Shown in pieces: positions 1-7,851 of a stretch of 64,000 nt of DNA; the first letter of the stretch is position 1; each line of letters starts with the position of its first letter. The notes below the pieces were generated by a model. It saw only the letters and a program-made list of their open reading frames with translations. It did no database searches and was not told the origin of the DNA. The stretch is from the NCBI RefSeq assembly GCF_007859865.1, contig NZ_SJPI01000001.1:806001-870000 (forward strand), in the 5' to 3' direction. The position numbers and the translations under genes were made by a program. Source of the stretch: Rubripirellula amarantea (lineage in GTDB: Bacteria > Planctomycetota > Planctomycetia > Pirellulales > Pirellulaceae).

Positions 1-1382
1 CCTATCGCCTTGGCGGCCCCAGAAGCGGACGCATTTTGCTGGCCTAACATCTGGCTTTTGACTTGATGCTGCGCGAGCAGGTCTTCCATCGACATATTCA
101 TTAGCGAGATCAGACTCGCCATGGACTCTTCGAAGGGAGCCGTTTCGTTGGCGGCTTGGGTGAGCAGCTTCTTTAGCGGATCGCGAAACGCAATCGCCGC
201 ATCGATGCGCGGGTCCGAGCCCACTCGATAGGCACCAATCGATATCAAGTCTTCGCTTTTGGCATACTGAGCCAAGTGCCCGCGAGCAGCAGAAACGGCG
301 GTTATCAGTTCGGGCGATGCGATGTGCGCCTGCAATCGACTCAAGCTCTCGAGCACATCGATGGGCGGCCAGTGTGCTTGGGTGGTCAGCTTACGGCTAA
401 GCATGATGTGACCATCGAGCAAACCACGCAGGGTGTCCGCCACGGGTTCATTGTTGTCATCGCCTTCCACCAGGACCGTATAGAAGGCGGTGATGGATCC
501 ACTATTGGTTCGTCCCGCACGCTCGACCAAACGAGGCAACAAGTTAAACACGCTAGGTGGATAGCCTCGCGTGGTCGGTGGTTCGCCAGCTGCCAAGCCG
601 AGCTCGCGTTGTGCCATTGCAAAACGAGTCACAGAGTCGAGCATGAGAAGAACGTTTTCGCCCTGATCACGAAAACACTCTGCAACCGCGGTCGCTGTCC
701 AGGCGGCACTGACACGTTGAGCCGCAGGCCGATCGCTAGTGGCGACCACAACAACACTTCGAGCGAGCCCTTCTTTGCCGAGTGAGCGTTCGATGAACTC
801 TTGCACCTCACGCCCCCGCTCTCCGATCATTCCGATCACGATGCGGTCGACATCTGTGCGTCGAGCTAACATCCCTAGAAGCGTACTTTTGCCGACACCA
901 CTACCGGCAAAAATCCCCAACCGTTGCCCCAATCCGCACGTCAACATCGTGTCGATTGCGCGAACTCCTGTGTGCAAAGCCTTATCAATAGGTGGACGAT
1001 CGAGAGATTCAGGTGGACTTCGATCGGCGTCGACGGGAACCAAATCCGAAGGTAGCGGACGCCCATCAAGGGGCTGACCAAAGGCGTCGATCACGCGACC
1101 GCATAGCGAGGGGCCGACACGAAGTTTAGTGGAATGGTCTATCAAGCGAACTTTATCGCCGGCTGATACAGCGATTAAACGTTCCATGGGTGCCAAGACC
1201 GGGCGGACGCCATGGAATCCGATCACGCGAGCTTTTATTTTCTCACCACGGCTGGATTCTACTTCGCAGATCGCTCCCAACGGCGCAGTCATCCCTTCAA
1301 TCTCTAGCGTTTCACCCGCTACCGAAGCGACTCGTCCACTGATTCGATGGGTCACCATCGAAGCAATGAAGTCACGCATCAT
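1..1382 (-). CDS. fliI: Flagellum-specific ATPase FliI (3' end cut by window edge)
   Basis: Reading from the ATG at 1382 gives 460 codons still open at base 1. It is the ATPase of the flagellar type III export apparatus, which drives export of rod, hook and filament subunits at the cytoplasmic base. A P-loop, AGSGVGKST, lies at about residues 159-167, followed by the F1/FliI-type stretch GMIGERGREVQEF and a Walker B region reading NVLLMLDSVTRFA. Length already matches the family (about 440-460 aa), so only a few C-terminal residues should be missing. Two ATGs are adjacent (1382 and 1379) and either could be used. It is the last visible gene of the flgB-fliI run, 98 nt after fliH. Confidence 0.95.
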   Translation of the reverse strand, partial: MMRDFIASMVTHRISGRVASVAGETLEIEGMTAPLGAICEVESSRGEKIKARVIGFHGVRPVLAPMERLIAVSAGDKVRLIDHSTKLRVGPSLCGRVIDAFGQPLDGRPLPSDLVPVDADRSPPESLDRPPIDKALHTGVRAIDTMLTCGLGQRLGIFAGSGVGKSTLLGMLARRTDVDRIVIGMIGERGREVQEFIERSLGKEGLARSVVVVATSDRPAAQRVSAAWTATAVAECFRDQGENVLLMLDSVTRFAMAQRELGLAAGEPPTTRGYPPSVFNLLPRLVERAGRTNSGSITAFYTVLVEGDDNNEPVADTLRGLLDGHIMLSRKLTTQAHWPPIDVLESLSRLQAHIASPELITAVSAARGHLAQYAKSEDLISIGAYRVGSDPRIDAAIAFRDPLKKLLTQAANETAPFEESMASLISLMNMSMEDLLAQHQVKSQMLGQQNASASGAAKAI

Positions 1383-1480
1383 TTGAGAATTGGGAAGGGG
1401 AGGGCAGTGCAGGGTCACGATGATTGTTTGAAAAGAGACGTTGGAATAAGAGGTGGGCAAACGCGTGGGCCACGCGGGAA

Positions 1481-2170
1481 CTAGCTCAGCAATTCTTCGA
1501 GGCGTTGAAGCTGCGCGTTCAATCCCGCTTTGATTTCACCACCGGTTTGTCGAACAGCAATCTCGCTCACCGCCAACGACGCGTCAGGGACCACCTGGGA
1601 TTGTTCGGGAAGATCCGGCGATGCAAGTAGCTCGTCAAGTTGCTCGCCAATCTGAACTAACATCTCAGGATGCACGGCGATGCTCAACCGCGATGCGGAC
1701 CGAGCGCTATGGACGGCTTCAGTCGCCCAATTCACCATCAGGCTTGCCTCATTGGCAAGTTGGTGTCGACAAACTTTTTCAGCAGCAGCTAAAGCGATGG
1801 TATGGAGCGATTCGACGTACGAGTTCATCCAAGCTTCGTAGTTACGGTGCATTTCGGCGACCGCTTTCTGAACCATCTTCAAACTGTCCGCAGCTTGTTT
1901 CTTCGCCTCCGCCTTAAGCTTTGCATCAGCGTCTACTTCTGCTTTCTTCAAACCGTCTTGGTAGCCTTGGGTCGTCGCTTCGGCTCTTAAGATCGCTGCA
2001 TCTTCGCGAGCTTTCTGCAGCAAGTCTTCAACTTGGCTCTGGCACTGCTTCAACCGCAGGCGACCTTCATTGGCAAGATCGTCTAGGTTGAATCCAGCGA
2101 GACCCGAGACTTCGCGAGTTGCATCGGTGTTGTGCTGGGATGTGTTGGTCGACTTCAGTACGCTGGCCAT
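1481..2170 (-). CDS. fliH: Flagellar assembly protein FliH
   Basis: A 229-aa protein between fliG and fliI, the usual place for the FliI regulator and stator-like subunit. Residues about 30-110 are charged and Ala/Lys/Glu/Gln-rich, typical of the long FliH helix. The C-terminal half contains EKVCRHQLANEASLM and a hydrophobic FliH/V-ATPase subunit-E-like region. Family knowledge: FliH binds FliI and docks it at the C-ring. The fliG stop is 32 nt upstream. The assignment rests on position plus sequence character, because FliH proteins diverge strongly. Confidence 0.88.
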   Translation of the reverse strand: MASVLKSTNTSQHNTDATREVSGLAGFNLDDLANEGRLRLKQCQSQVEDLLQKAREDAAILRAEATTQGYQDGLKKAEVDADAKLKAEAKKQAADSLKMVQKAVAEMHRNYEAWMNSYVESLHTIALAAAEKVCRHQLANEASLMVNWATEAVHSARSASRLSIAVHPEMLVQIGEQLDELLASPDLPEQSQVVPDASLAVSEIAVRQTGGEIKAGLNAQLQRLEELLS

Positions 2171-2202
2171 GGTAGTGCCTTTAGTTCGCTTGATGCGGCA
2201 AG

Positions 2203-3495
2203 CTATGCAGCAATGAGGTTAGGCTGGCTGGAAGACGATCGAGAAGCTCTTGATCGAACGGAATCCAAAGAAAGTGAGGCGAGAGCGACGCGTTCTTTCG
2301 CATCATCGATGTCACGTAAATTAAGTGAACTAAGATTGGCCATCTTAATGCGAACGATCTTGGCTTGATCCTTCGGCAAGATTGCCAGAGCGGCTTCCGC
2401 AACCGGATTGGGCAATCCGCAGAGAGTCAGCATCGCCTCTTTCGTTTCGACCTTGCCAAGAGATTGACAGAGTTCGATGGGTGTCAGGCCAATCAAGTGA
2501 TGGTGAATTTGATCGGTTGAAGTGAAGGTCTCAACTTGGCTTTGGGGTGACTCAGGAGTGAGTGCTTTATCGACGCCCGCAGAGTGTGTCGAAGGTCGAC
2601 TGGCGACTTCCGGTTCTTCCCGGACAACTCGTAACCGATGAGTCAGATCGATCGCTGAGACATCGGCATCGGAACGCCCCGCGTAAGCATCACGCTGAGG
2701 AACGGATTCTTGAACCAGGGCATCGCTTGGCAACGGTGGTTCAACAACGTTCCCTTGCGGCCGAGCAGCGTGTGTCAACTCAGGCTTCACCGCTGCAATT
2801 TCTGGACTGGCACTCGACGGCATGGAGGCGAGGATTGCATCAAGCTTGCGTTTGCCTTGCTCGGATTGAGACCGAATTCCGTTTTGATCGATCAGTTTGC
2901 GAAAATGCGTTTCGAGATCTTGAGCGGTCGCTGGATCCACGTCTCCCATCCGACCGATGCGGCTAAGCGTGACTGTCCGCAGATGTAGTGGCAACAACGG
3001 CAACACCGCACCCGCTTTTTCAGGTCGCACCGACGCTAGCACAATCGCGATGGCTTGAGGATGCTCGGCAACCAGCAATGAGGCAAGATCTTGATCGGCG
3101 ACCTGGTTCAGGAAACCAAGTGGTGATCCGCTCGTATCGGAGGAGTGCAAGGAGTTCGACTTCACCACGGAAGTTCCCGAGTACATCCCGGGTTCCATTC
3201 CGCCAGCCTGGTTCCCCATCGGTAATGCCGAGGGATGACCGGACGTGGGATCACTCGGTTGCGAAACGATGGAAACCTTGAACGCTTCCACCGCTCGTCG
3301 ACGTTCCAAAGGGTCAACGTCGGAAAGCGAGGTCATCGTCCGTCGCAACGCCTGCTTCGATTCGGGATCAATCGTTCCCAGCAGTTTCGCGACCATGGGT
3401 GCCGGCAACGTGCTTAACACGATCGCTACTCGGCGCAGCATCGCATCGCGATCGTTCGCCGTCCGTGTTGCTGCATGACTCGTCGCCATCGTCAC
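2203..3495 (-). CDS. fliG: Flagellar motor switch protein FliG
   Basis: A 430-aa protein. The N-terminal part (residues 20-75) is a FliG_N-like helical domain. The middle domain has AEHPQAIAIVLASVRPEKAG, the well-known EHPQ motif region of FliG_M, followed by LHLRTVTLSRIGRMGDVDP. The C-terminal domain (about 320-405) carries the torque-generating region. FliG joins the MS-ring (FliF) to the C-ring and contacts the stator. At 430 aa it is longer than the usual 330-345. The extra length lies in low-complexity linkers at about 80-125 and 215-310. It starts 307 nt after the fliF stop, an unusually long gap for this operon. Confidence 0.95.
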   Translation of the reverse strand: MTMATSHAATRTANDRDAMLRRVAIVLSTLPAPMVAKLLGTIDPESKQALRRTMTSLSDVDPLERRRAVEAFKVSIVSQPSDPTSGHPSALPMGNQAGGMEPGMYSGTSVVKSNSLHSSDTSGSPLGFLNQVADQDLASLLVAEHPQAIAIVLASVRPEKAGAVLPLLPLHLRTVTLSRIGRMGDVDPATAQDLETHFRKLIDQNGIRSQSEQGKRKLDAILASMPSSASPEIAAVKPELTHAARPQGNVVEPPLPSDALVQESVPQRDAYAGRSDADVSAIDLTHRLRVVREEPEVASRPSTHSAGVDKALTPESPQSQVETFTSTDQIHHHLIGLTPIELCQSLGKVETKEAMLTLCGLPNPVAEAALAILPKDQAKIVRIKMANLSSLNLRDIDDAKERVALASLSLDSVRSRASRSSSSQPNLIAA

Positions 3496-3802
3496 GTTGA
3501 CTTCTCCCTAACCAACCAAGATCGTCGATTCCTTCGACCACCCGTCTTTCGACTCCATGGGACTTTAGGAAAAGTTGCCAGAAATTGGAAAGACCGATAT
3601 CGCGTCGTGGAACACGAATTATCGCCTTTGCGAATCGTTAGGTTCGGCCGTCGGCAACACACACGACGAATTCGTCGCAAATGTCGCGATAATTGCGATA
3701 CCGATTTATCCCAAGTTCACGCTTGTGGCCGATCTGCGATTGTGGGCGATAGGGGCCGGGACCGGGACCGGGGCCGATCGAAATTGATTGCGGACCCAGG
3801 GC
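3496..3802 (-). other. 307-bp gap between fliF and fliG
   Basis: No credible gene is visible here. All other gaps in this operon are 29-98 bp. It contains a perfect 14-bp palindrome, CGACGAATTCGTCG, at 3664-3677. It also contains a run of four 6-bp GC-rich units (GGGGCC, GGGACC, GGGACC, GGGGCC) at 3752-3775. Either could belong to an internal promoter, an operator or an RNA processing site, but nothing seen here decides this. Confidence 0.5.
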
Positions 3803-5431
3803 TCAGGCCGCCTCGCCAATCCAACTGCGAATCACATTCGCAGCGACTTCCGGATTATCTTCGACTAAACCCAGCAACTCTTCTTTCAGGGTTCCACCGG
3901 TAATAGTCATCGAATCACCCTCTTCCACTTCCTCTTCCGGTTCCGCTGGTGGCTGGGGCAGTTCCAAGCCAAAGCCCTCGTTGAATTCCGGAGGAGTCGA
4001 ACCGCTTCCTTTGGCGGCGGAGCGAGCGACCAACAAGGCAGCAAGGCCAAGGAACACGAGTGCAATCGTTTGCCAGGACTGAGCAAGCCAGTTCAGGGCG
4101 ATCTTGGCCGTTTGCGGCGGTGCTGCAGCCACGGTAGGAAGATCCACCGTCTCTTTCACAGTGACCAAAGGAAAAGCATCATCACCTGCGGCCACGCCTG
4201 GTAAAAGGGGAGTGACAATGGCCTGAATACGTTTTTCAATGTCTGACTTCAACCGAGTCAATTTCGTTTCATCGATCTTGATGTCTTCCGGTTTGATCGA
4301 GTTGTCGAGTTGCAGTTCTTGGGTGATGTACTGCTGACGATAGAAACTTGGCGGCAACCCAATCGAAACGGTAACGCGTTTGACCTGCAGCGAAGCCAGT
4401 CGCGAATTCTCGTATTCCTGTCCGGCTACCCCACGAGATTCACGATCGTCTTCCTTCACCCGACTCGTCTCGACAGTCTCTTCGATGCTTTGCGGACGGT
4501 TGCCGATCGCGTTGGGCACAGCCCCGGGGACACCCCGATTTTGCGGCTGATTGGTCGTCGATTCAATTTTTCGATTCTTGCTGAACAGATTAGTTGGTTC
4601 GGCATCGTACTTTAGCGTCGTTTTTTCCACGTCCATCTGCGGATCGATTTCTGCGGTCACGGCAATCGTTGCGGGATAGCCAAGCAGCAGCTTCTTAACC
4701 TTTTGGTCAATCCACATCTCCGCTTCTTTTTGCTTCCGCAACATTGGATCTTCATCATCGGAAAGCGAAGATGCCGTTGGCGAGTTCGCGTCGATGACTT
4801 GGATGTCGTCGGTACCCAAACCCGCGTAGGAAGCTTGAATCAAATCTTTGATCGCCAGGATGCGTCCACGCGGCAGCGCCGAGGACCCCTCAGGCACCAC
4901 GAATACGCTGCAAACTTGAGGCGTTGCTCTACCGAGCCCAATTCGTTCCCCCCGATCATGCTCGACCTTCGCCAACATGATCTCTGGGAACGCCATGATG
5001 GTGGCAGCAAGTTCTTGTTCCTTCGCAACCATTTCTCGAGCCTCACGAAGATCGCTCGAGTCGAACACAGTGGTTGCATCAATCGCATCCTGGACTCGAC
5101 TTCGCATCGACATCGGAAGCGACGATGAATCTTCAAGCGCGGCAAGATAGTCACTACGGTTCTGTGAAGGAATCTGAATCCGCGAACCCTCGCGTTTCCA
5201 ATCGCCCAATCCTGCGCGGCTGAAGGCACGTTCAACGGCCGCCAATTCTTGACTACCGAACGATTGTCCTCCGAAAAGAAACTCCTTCCCGGAAGAGTTG
5301 TCGCCACGAACCAAAAACGCCAATCCGATCGTAATGGCTAGCCCCAGCATCACCACGATCACGCGTGATTGCATGGGCATGGAAACAAAAGCTTCGCGTG
5401 CCTGATCCGACGACTCTTTGAAGAAACTCAT
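3803..5431 (-). CDS. fliF: Flagellar MS-ring protein FliF
   Basis: A 542-aa protein that builds the membrane-embedded MS-ring of the basal body. The first membrane segment is at about residues 24-43 (VIVVMLGLAITIGLAFLVRG). The periplasmic YscJ/FliF domain follows, then a long disordered stretch with Gln/Arg/Glu-rich sequence around 280-330. The second membrane segment is near 450-468 (TIALVFLGLAALLVARSAA). The tail ends LVEDNPEVAANVIRSWI, the conserved FliG-binding helix. Length is in the usual range (520-570). It lies 58 nt after fliE. Confidence 0.96.
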   Translation of the reverse strand: MSFFKESSDQAREAFVSMPMQSRVIVVMLGLAITIGLAFLVRGDNSSGKEFLFGGQSFGSQELAAVERAFSRAGLGDWKREGSRIQIPSQNRSDYLAALEDSSSLPMSMRSRVQDAIDATTVFDSSDLREAREMVAKEQELAATIMAFPEIMLAKVEHDRGERIGLGRATPQVCSVFVVPEGSSALPRGRILAIKDLIQASYAGLGTDDIQVIDANSPTASSLSDDEDPMLRKQKEAEMWIDQKVKKLLLGYPATIAVTAEIDPQMDVEKTTLKYDAEPTNLFSKNRKIESTTNQPQNRGVPGAVPNAIGNRPQSIEETVETSRVKEDDRESRGVAGQEYENSRLASLQVKRVTVSIGLPPSFYRQQYITQELQLDNSIKPEDIKIDETKLTRLKSDIEKRIQAIVTPLLPGVAAGDDAFPLVTVKETVDLPTVAAAPPQTAKIALNWLAQSWQTIALVFLGLAALLVARSAAKGSGSTPPEFNEGFGLELPQPPAEPEEEVEEGDSMTITGGTLKEELLGLVEDNPEVAANVIRSWIGEAA

Positions 5432-5489
5432 GAACGTTGATATCTAGACGTAGGTAGTTGGAATATGTGCAGCGTCGGTCATCACGCTT

Positions 5490-5822
5490 CTAAATCTGAA
5501 TTTGCTGAACTTCGCGATAGGCTTCAATCAGCTTGTTTCTTACTTGCAACATCATGCGAAATGCGAGGTCGGCTTTTTGAACGGCCGTCAACACCTCGGC
5601 CTCATTGACGTCACCGCCGGTTAGCAACGAATGCACCATTCCGTTGGCATCCATTTGCATGGAGTTCACGTTCTTGACTTCGCCAACGAGAAGCTCAGAA
5701 AACTTCCCGAGTCCATCGGTGGATTGAGTCTTCGCTGCCCCAGCACCCAACGACTTGCCCGCGAAGTCGCCCAGCGGCGACATCGGACGTGGAGGCGGTG
5801 CGAGAGGACCAATGGGACGCAT
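5490..5822 (-). CDS. fliE: Flagellar hook-basal body complex protein FliE
   Basis: A 110-aa protein. FliE is the adaptor between the MS-ring and the proximal rod and is exported early. The C-terminal half carries the family signature: EVLTAVQKADLAFRMMLQVR then NKLIEAYREVQQIQI, with the usual M-x-Q-V-R-N-K-L-x-x-A-Y-x-E block. The N-terminal 45 residues are Pro/Gly-rich and variable. It lies 37 nt after flgC and 58 nt before fliF, the standard order. Confidence 0.95.
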   Translation of the reverse strand: MRPIGPLAPPPRPMSPLGDFAGKSLGAGAAKTQSTDGLGKFSELLVGEVKNVNSMQMDANGMVHSLLTGGDVNEAEVLTAVQKADLAFRMMLQVRNKLIEAYREVQQIQI

Positions 5823-5859
5823 AAAAAAAGAAACCGATGTCAGTCGACAGAACTATTCG

Positions 5860-6279
5860 CTAAGCCAGGATGGTGAGTGTTTCGCGACTAAGATTCTTGG
5901 TGATCTCCATCACACCAACGTTGGCTTCGTAGGCACGAGTCGATTCGAGGGCGTCGACCATTTGCGTGGTAAGGTCGATGTTGGGATACGCCACATAGCC
6001 CTTTCGTTCCCCATCTTGAATCGCCAAGGGGTGAGTGGGTTGGTAACGATACAGGGGTTCGGATTCGTCCAAACTAACCTCGGCCACCTTCACGCCGGAA
6101 GCTCCCGAGATTGTCATCGTATCATCCGTCTGAAACACAACCTCTCGCGCCTTGTAAGGGTTGGGCTTTCCAGTCTCGTCGGTAAGTGACGACATATTGG
6201 CGATGTTCCCCGAAACGGCGTTCAAACGCGTACGTTGGGCGACCAACGCCGAGGTGCTGATGTCTAGTGCTTTAAGCAT
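5860..6279 (-). CDS. flgC: Flagellar basal-body rod protein FlgC
   Basis: A 139-aa proximal rod protein. The N-terminus has the rod/hook family pattern with NAVSGNIANMSSLTD at about residues 20-35, and PYKAREVVFQ follows. The C-terminus, MVDALESTRAYEANVGVMEI then TKNLSRETLTIL, is the conserved helix that packs in the rod. Length fits the family (about 134-140). It begins 29 nt after flgB and is clearly co-transcribed. Confidence 0.96.
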   Translation of the reverse strand: MLKALDISTSALVAQRTRLNAVSGNIANMSSLTDETGKPNPYKAREVVFQTDDTMTISGASGVKVAEVSLDESEPLYRYQPTHPLAIQDGERKGYVAYPNIDLTTQMVDALESTRAYEANVGVMEITKNLSRETLTILA

Positions 6280-6308
6280 GGCAGGACCGTGAGGCTAGGG
6301 TGAAGGAA

Positions 6309-6704
6309 TTAGGCGCGTTCAGTGATCGCGGCTTGCAGCAATGAAAACTGGCTTCGCATGGCTGTGATCGCGAGACTGTGCATGTGTTGGTTCTTTGCGA
6401 TTTCAGTCACTTGATGTTCAAGGGACACGTCGCTGCCATCGTGAAAGACAACTTGTTCCATCGCATCACGCGGGCCTCGAATCATGTCTTCCCGCGTCGA
6501 AGGCGACACCGACTGCGGTCGAGTGCTTGCTTCGATCGAATCCGACAATGCAGAGTGGAATTCACCCACATCGAGATCGCGGGAACGGTAGCCCGGCGTA
6601 TCGACATTGGCCAAGTTGCCGGCAAGCAATTCATGACGGCGCTGAGCAAACATGGCTGTCTGTTCGAGTGCCGGTATCGCGGTGGTTTGAAAAAGGTTGA
6701 TCAT
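6309..6704 (-). CDS. flgB: Flagellar basal-body rod protein FlgB
   Basis: A 131-aa proximal rod protein. It shows the conserved segment LLAGNLANVDTPGYRSRDLD at residues 28-47, where NxANxDTPGY is diagnostic, and a C-terminal helix around ITAMRSQFSLLQAAI. Length is normal for FlgB (130-140). Upstream of the ATG lies CAGGTG, a possible weak ribosome-binding site. It is the first recognised rod gene of the operon, 24 nt after the small ATPase-fold gene, with which it is probably co-transcribed. Confidence 0.96.
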   Translation of the reverse strand: MINLFQTTAIPALEQTAMFAQRRHELLAGNLANVDTPGYRSRDLDVGEFHSALSDSIEASTRPQSVSPSTREDMIRGPRDAMEQVVFHDGSDVSLEHQVTEIAKNQHMHSLAITAMRSQFSLLQAAITERA

Positions 6705-6728
6705 GAAAGCACCTGTCTTTGAATGAGC

Positions 6729-7151
6729 CTAAGCAGCCATCCGCCGTTGGCGTTGTTCAGGTGGAAATGCAATCGTGACGCTTCCGCCACCTTGAGGACA
6801 GTTTTGCCAACGCAATGTTGCATTGACTGCGGCCGCTGCCATCGGGCGGCTTTGAGCACGATTGCTGATGTCTCGTCCGGTGTCGGCGATCTCGAGCTCG
6901 ATTCCACAACCCGTGTCAATCGCGATGATTGTCAGGTCGCCACCATCGACCATCTCGTCGAGCGATTGGCGGATAATGGAAGTCAACAGATCGCAGGTTC
7001 TAGCCTTGTCGGCCGGAACCGGAAGACTGGTGTCGATGTCGAGTTCCAAGCAGATGGGTGATTGATGCTGAATCAACATCTTGCCAGCAACAGATTCCAC
7101 CAGAACGGCTAAAGAATCACATTGCGTTGGGTCGATCCAATGATTTGACAT
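6729..7151 (-). CDS. Small histidine-kinase-type ATPase-fold protein, degenerate
   Basis: A 140-aa protein that looks like an isolated HATPase_c domain. It has no HisKA helix pair, receiver or sensor domain. The G1-like box reads IADTGRDIS (consensus D-x-G-x-G) and a G2-like stretch reads GGGSVTIAFP near the C-terminus. The N-box, normally with a catalytic Asn, reads SIIRQSLDEM and lacks it. ATP binding or hydrolysis is therefore doubtful (inference). The start is supported by GGAGA on the minus strand (7158-7162), 6 nt before the ATG. It directly precedes flgB, so a role in flagellar gene control or assembly is plausible but unproven. Confidence 0.7.
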   Translation of the reverse strand: MSNHWIDPTQCDSLAVLVESVAGKMLIQHQSPICLELDIDTSLPVPADKARTCDLLTSIIRQSLDEMVDGGDLTIIAIDTGCGIELEIADTGRDISNRAQSRPMAAAAVNATLRWQNCPQGGGSVTIAFPPEQRQRRMAA

Positions 7152-7157
7152 GGTCTG

Positions 7158-7162
7158 TCTCC
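7158..7162 (-). promoter_or_regulatory. Ribosome-binding site of the gene heading the flgB operon
   Basis: The minus strand reads GGAGA, 6 nt before the ATG at 7151. It is one of the clearer Shine-Dalgarno sites here and supports that start. The 166 bp between this gene and the FlgN-like gene is where an operon promoter would be expected. I could not identify a convincing sigma-28 or sigma-54 motif. Confidence 0.6.
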
Positions 7163-7317
7163 AGGAAAGGAATAGCGACCACGTTTTCTACGAGAGCCCG
7201 TCTTTTTGGGCACTCCTTTGCGGATCGCACCTTGGCTGATAAGCCCCACAGGTGGATCAACGCAAGATGACTTTAGCAAAACTTAGGCGTGAAACTGAAT
7301 TCTTTGTGATTTCGACC

Positions 7318-7788
7318 TCAGTTGCTCGACAAATCAAGCCTTGCTCCGCTCGACGAACCCGATGAATTAGTTTGACCGTAGGCTTGTGATCGAGAGTAAC
7401 CCGCAGCGGCTTGCTGGCCACTGTTCAAACGACCTAGCTGTTCTTCCATGTCACTACGACTGGCTTGCAACGTAGCTTCACACTGCGCCTCGATGGCTAG
7501 CAACTGCAGATGCATCTGCTCGCACTGCTGTTGCCGATCGCGGCACTGCTGGCGGACATCCTCACTTTCCCAAACGCGAGTTAGCGGATCGTCTTGTAAA
7601 GCAGGCATTAATTGGTCAGTGATACGTAAGAGCTGTTCGATTAGCTTTTGCTTTTGCGACAAAATCCGCATCAGGTCCGACATCCGGTTCTCGTCAATCG
7701 TCGCAACTTGATGCTCACTCAGCTCGGTCAATTGAGAGAGCGCTTCGAACTTTGCGTCGACGAGCTGACAAAGGGTATTAGCGTCCAT
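7318..7788 (-). CDS. FlgN-like flagellar export chaperone (probable)
   Basis: A 156-aa, mostly helical, Gln/Glu/Leu-rich protein. The N-terminal two thirds resemble FlgN: LCQLVDAKFEALSQLTELSE, then QVATIDENRMSDLMRILSQK with QKLIEQL. The last 35 residues are a Ser/Gly/Gln-rich disordered tail. FlgN chaperones hold the hook-filament junction proteins FlgK and FlgL before export. The location just upstream of the flgB operon agrees. FlgN sequences are poorly conserved, so the call rests on helical pattern, size and neighbourhood. It lies 63 nt after the TPR gene. Confidence 0.65.
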   Translation of the reverse strand: MDANTLCQLVDAKFEALSQLTELSEHQVATIDENRMSDLMRILSQKQKLIEQLLRITDQLMPALQDDPLTRVWESEDVRQQCRDRQQQCEQMHLQLLAIEAQCEATLQASRSDMEEQLGRLNSGQQAAAGYSRSQAYGQTNSSGSSSGARLDLSSN

Positions 7789-7851
7789 AAGTGGTCGTCC
7801 TGGGAAGTTCGTAGTTCATCACGTCAATCATGTGTTGATGGGTAATTGCGA

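Noticed and set aside
1424-1917. Plus-strand open frames opposite fliH
   Set aside because: They are antisense shadows of fliH with Arg/Ser-rich composition and no family likeness.
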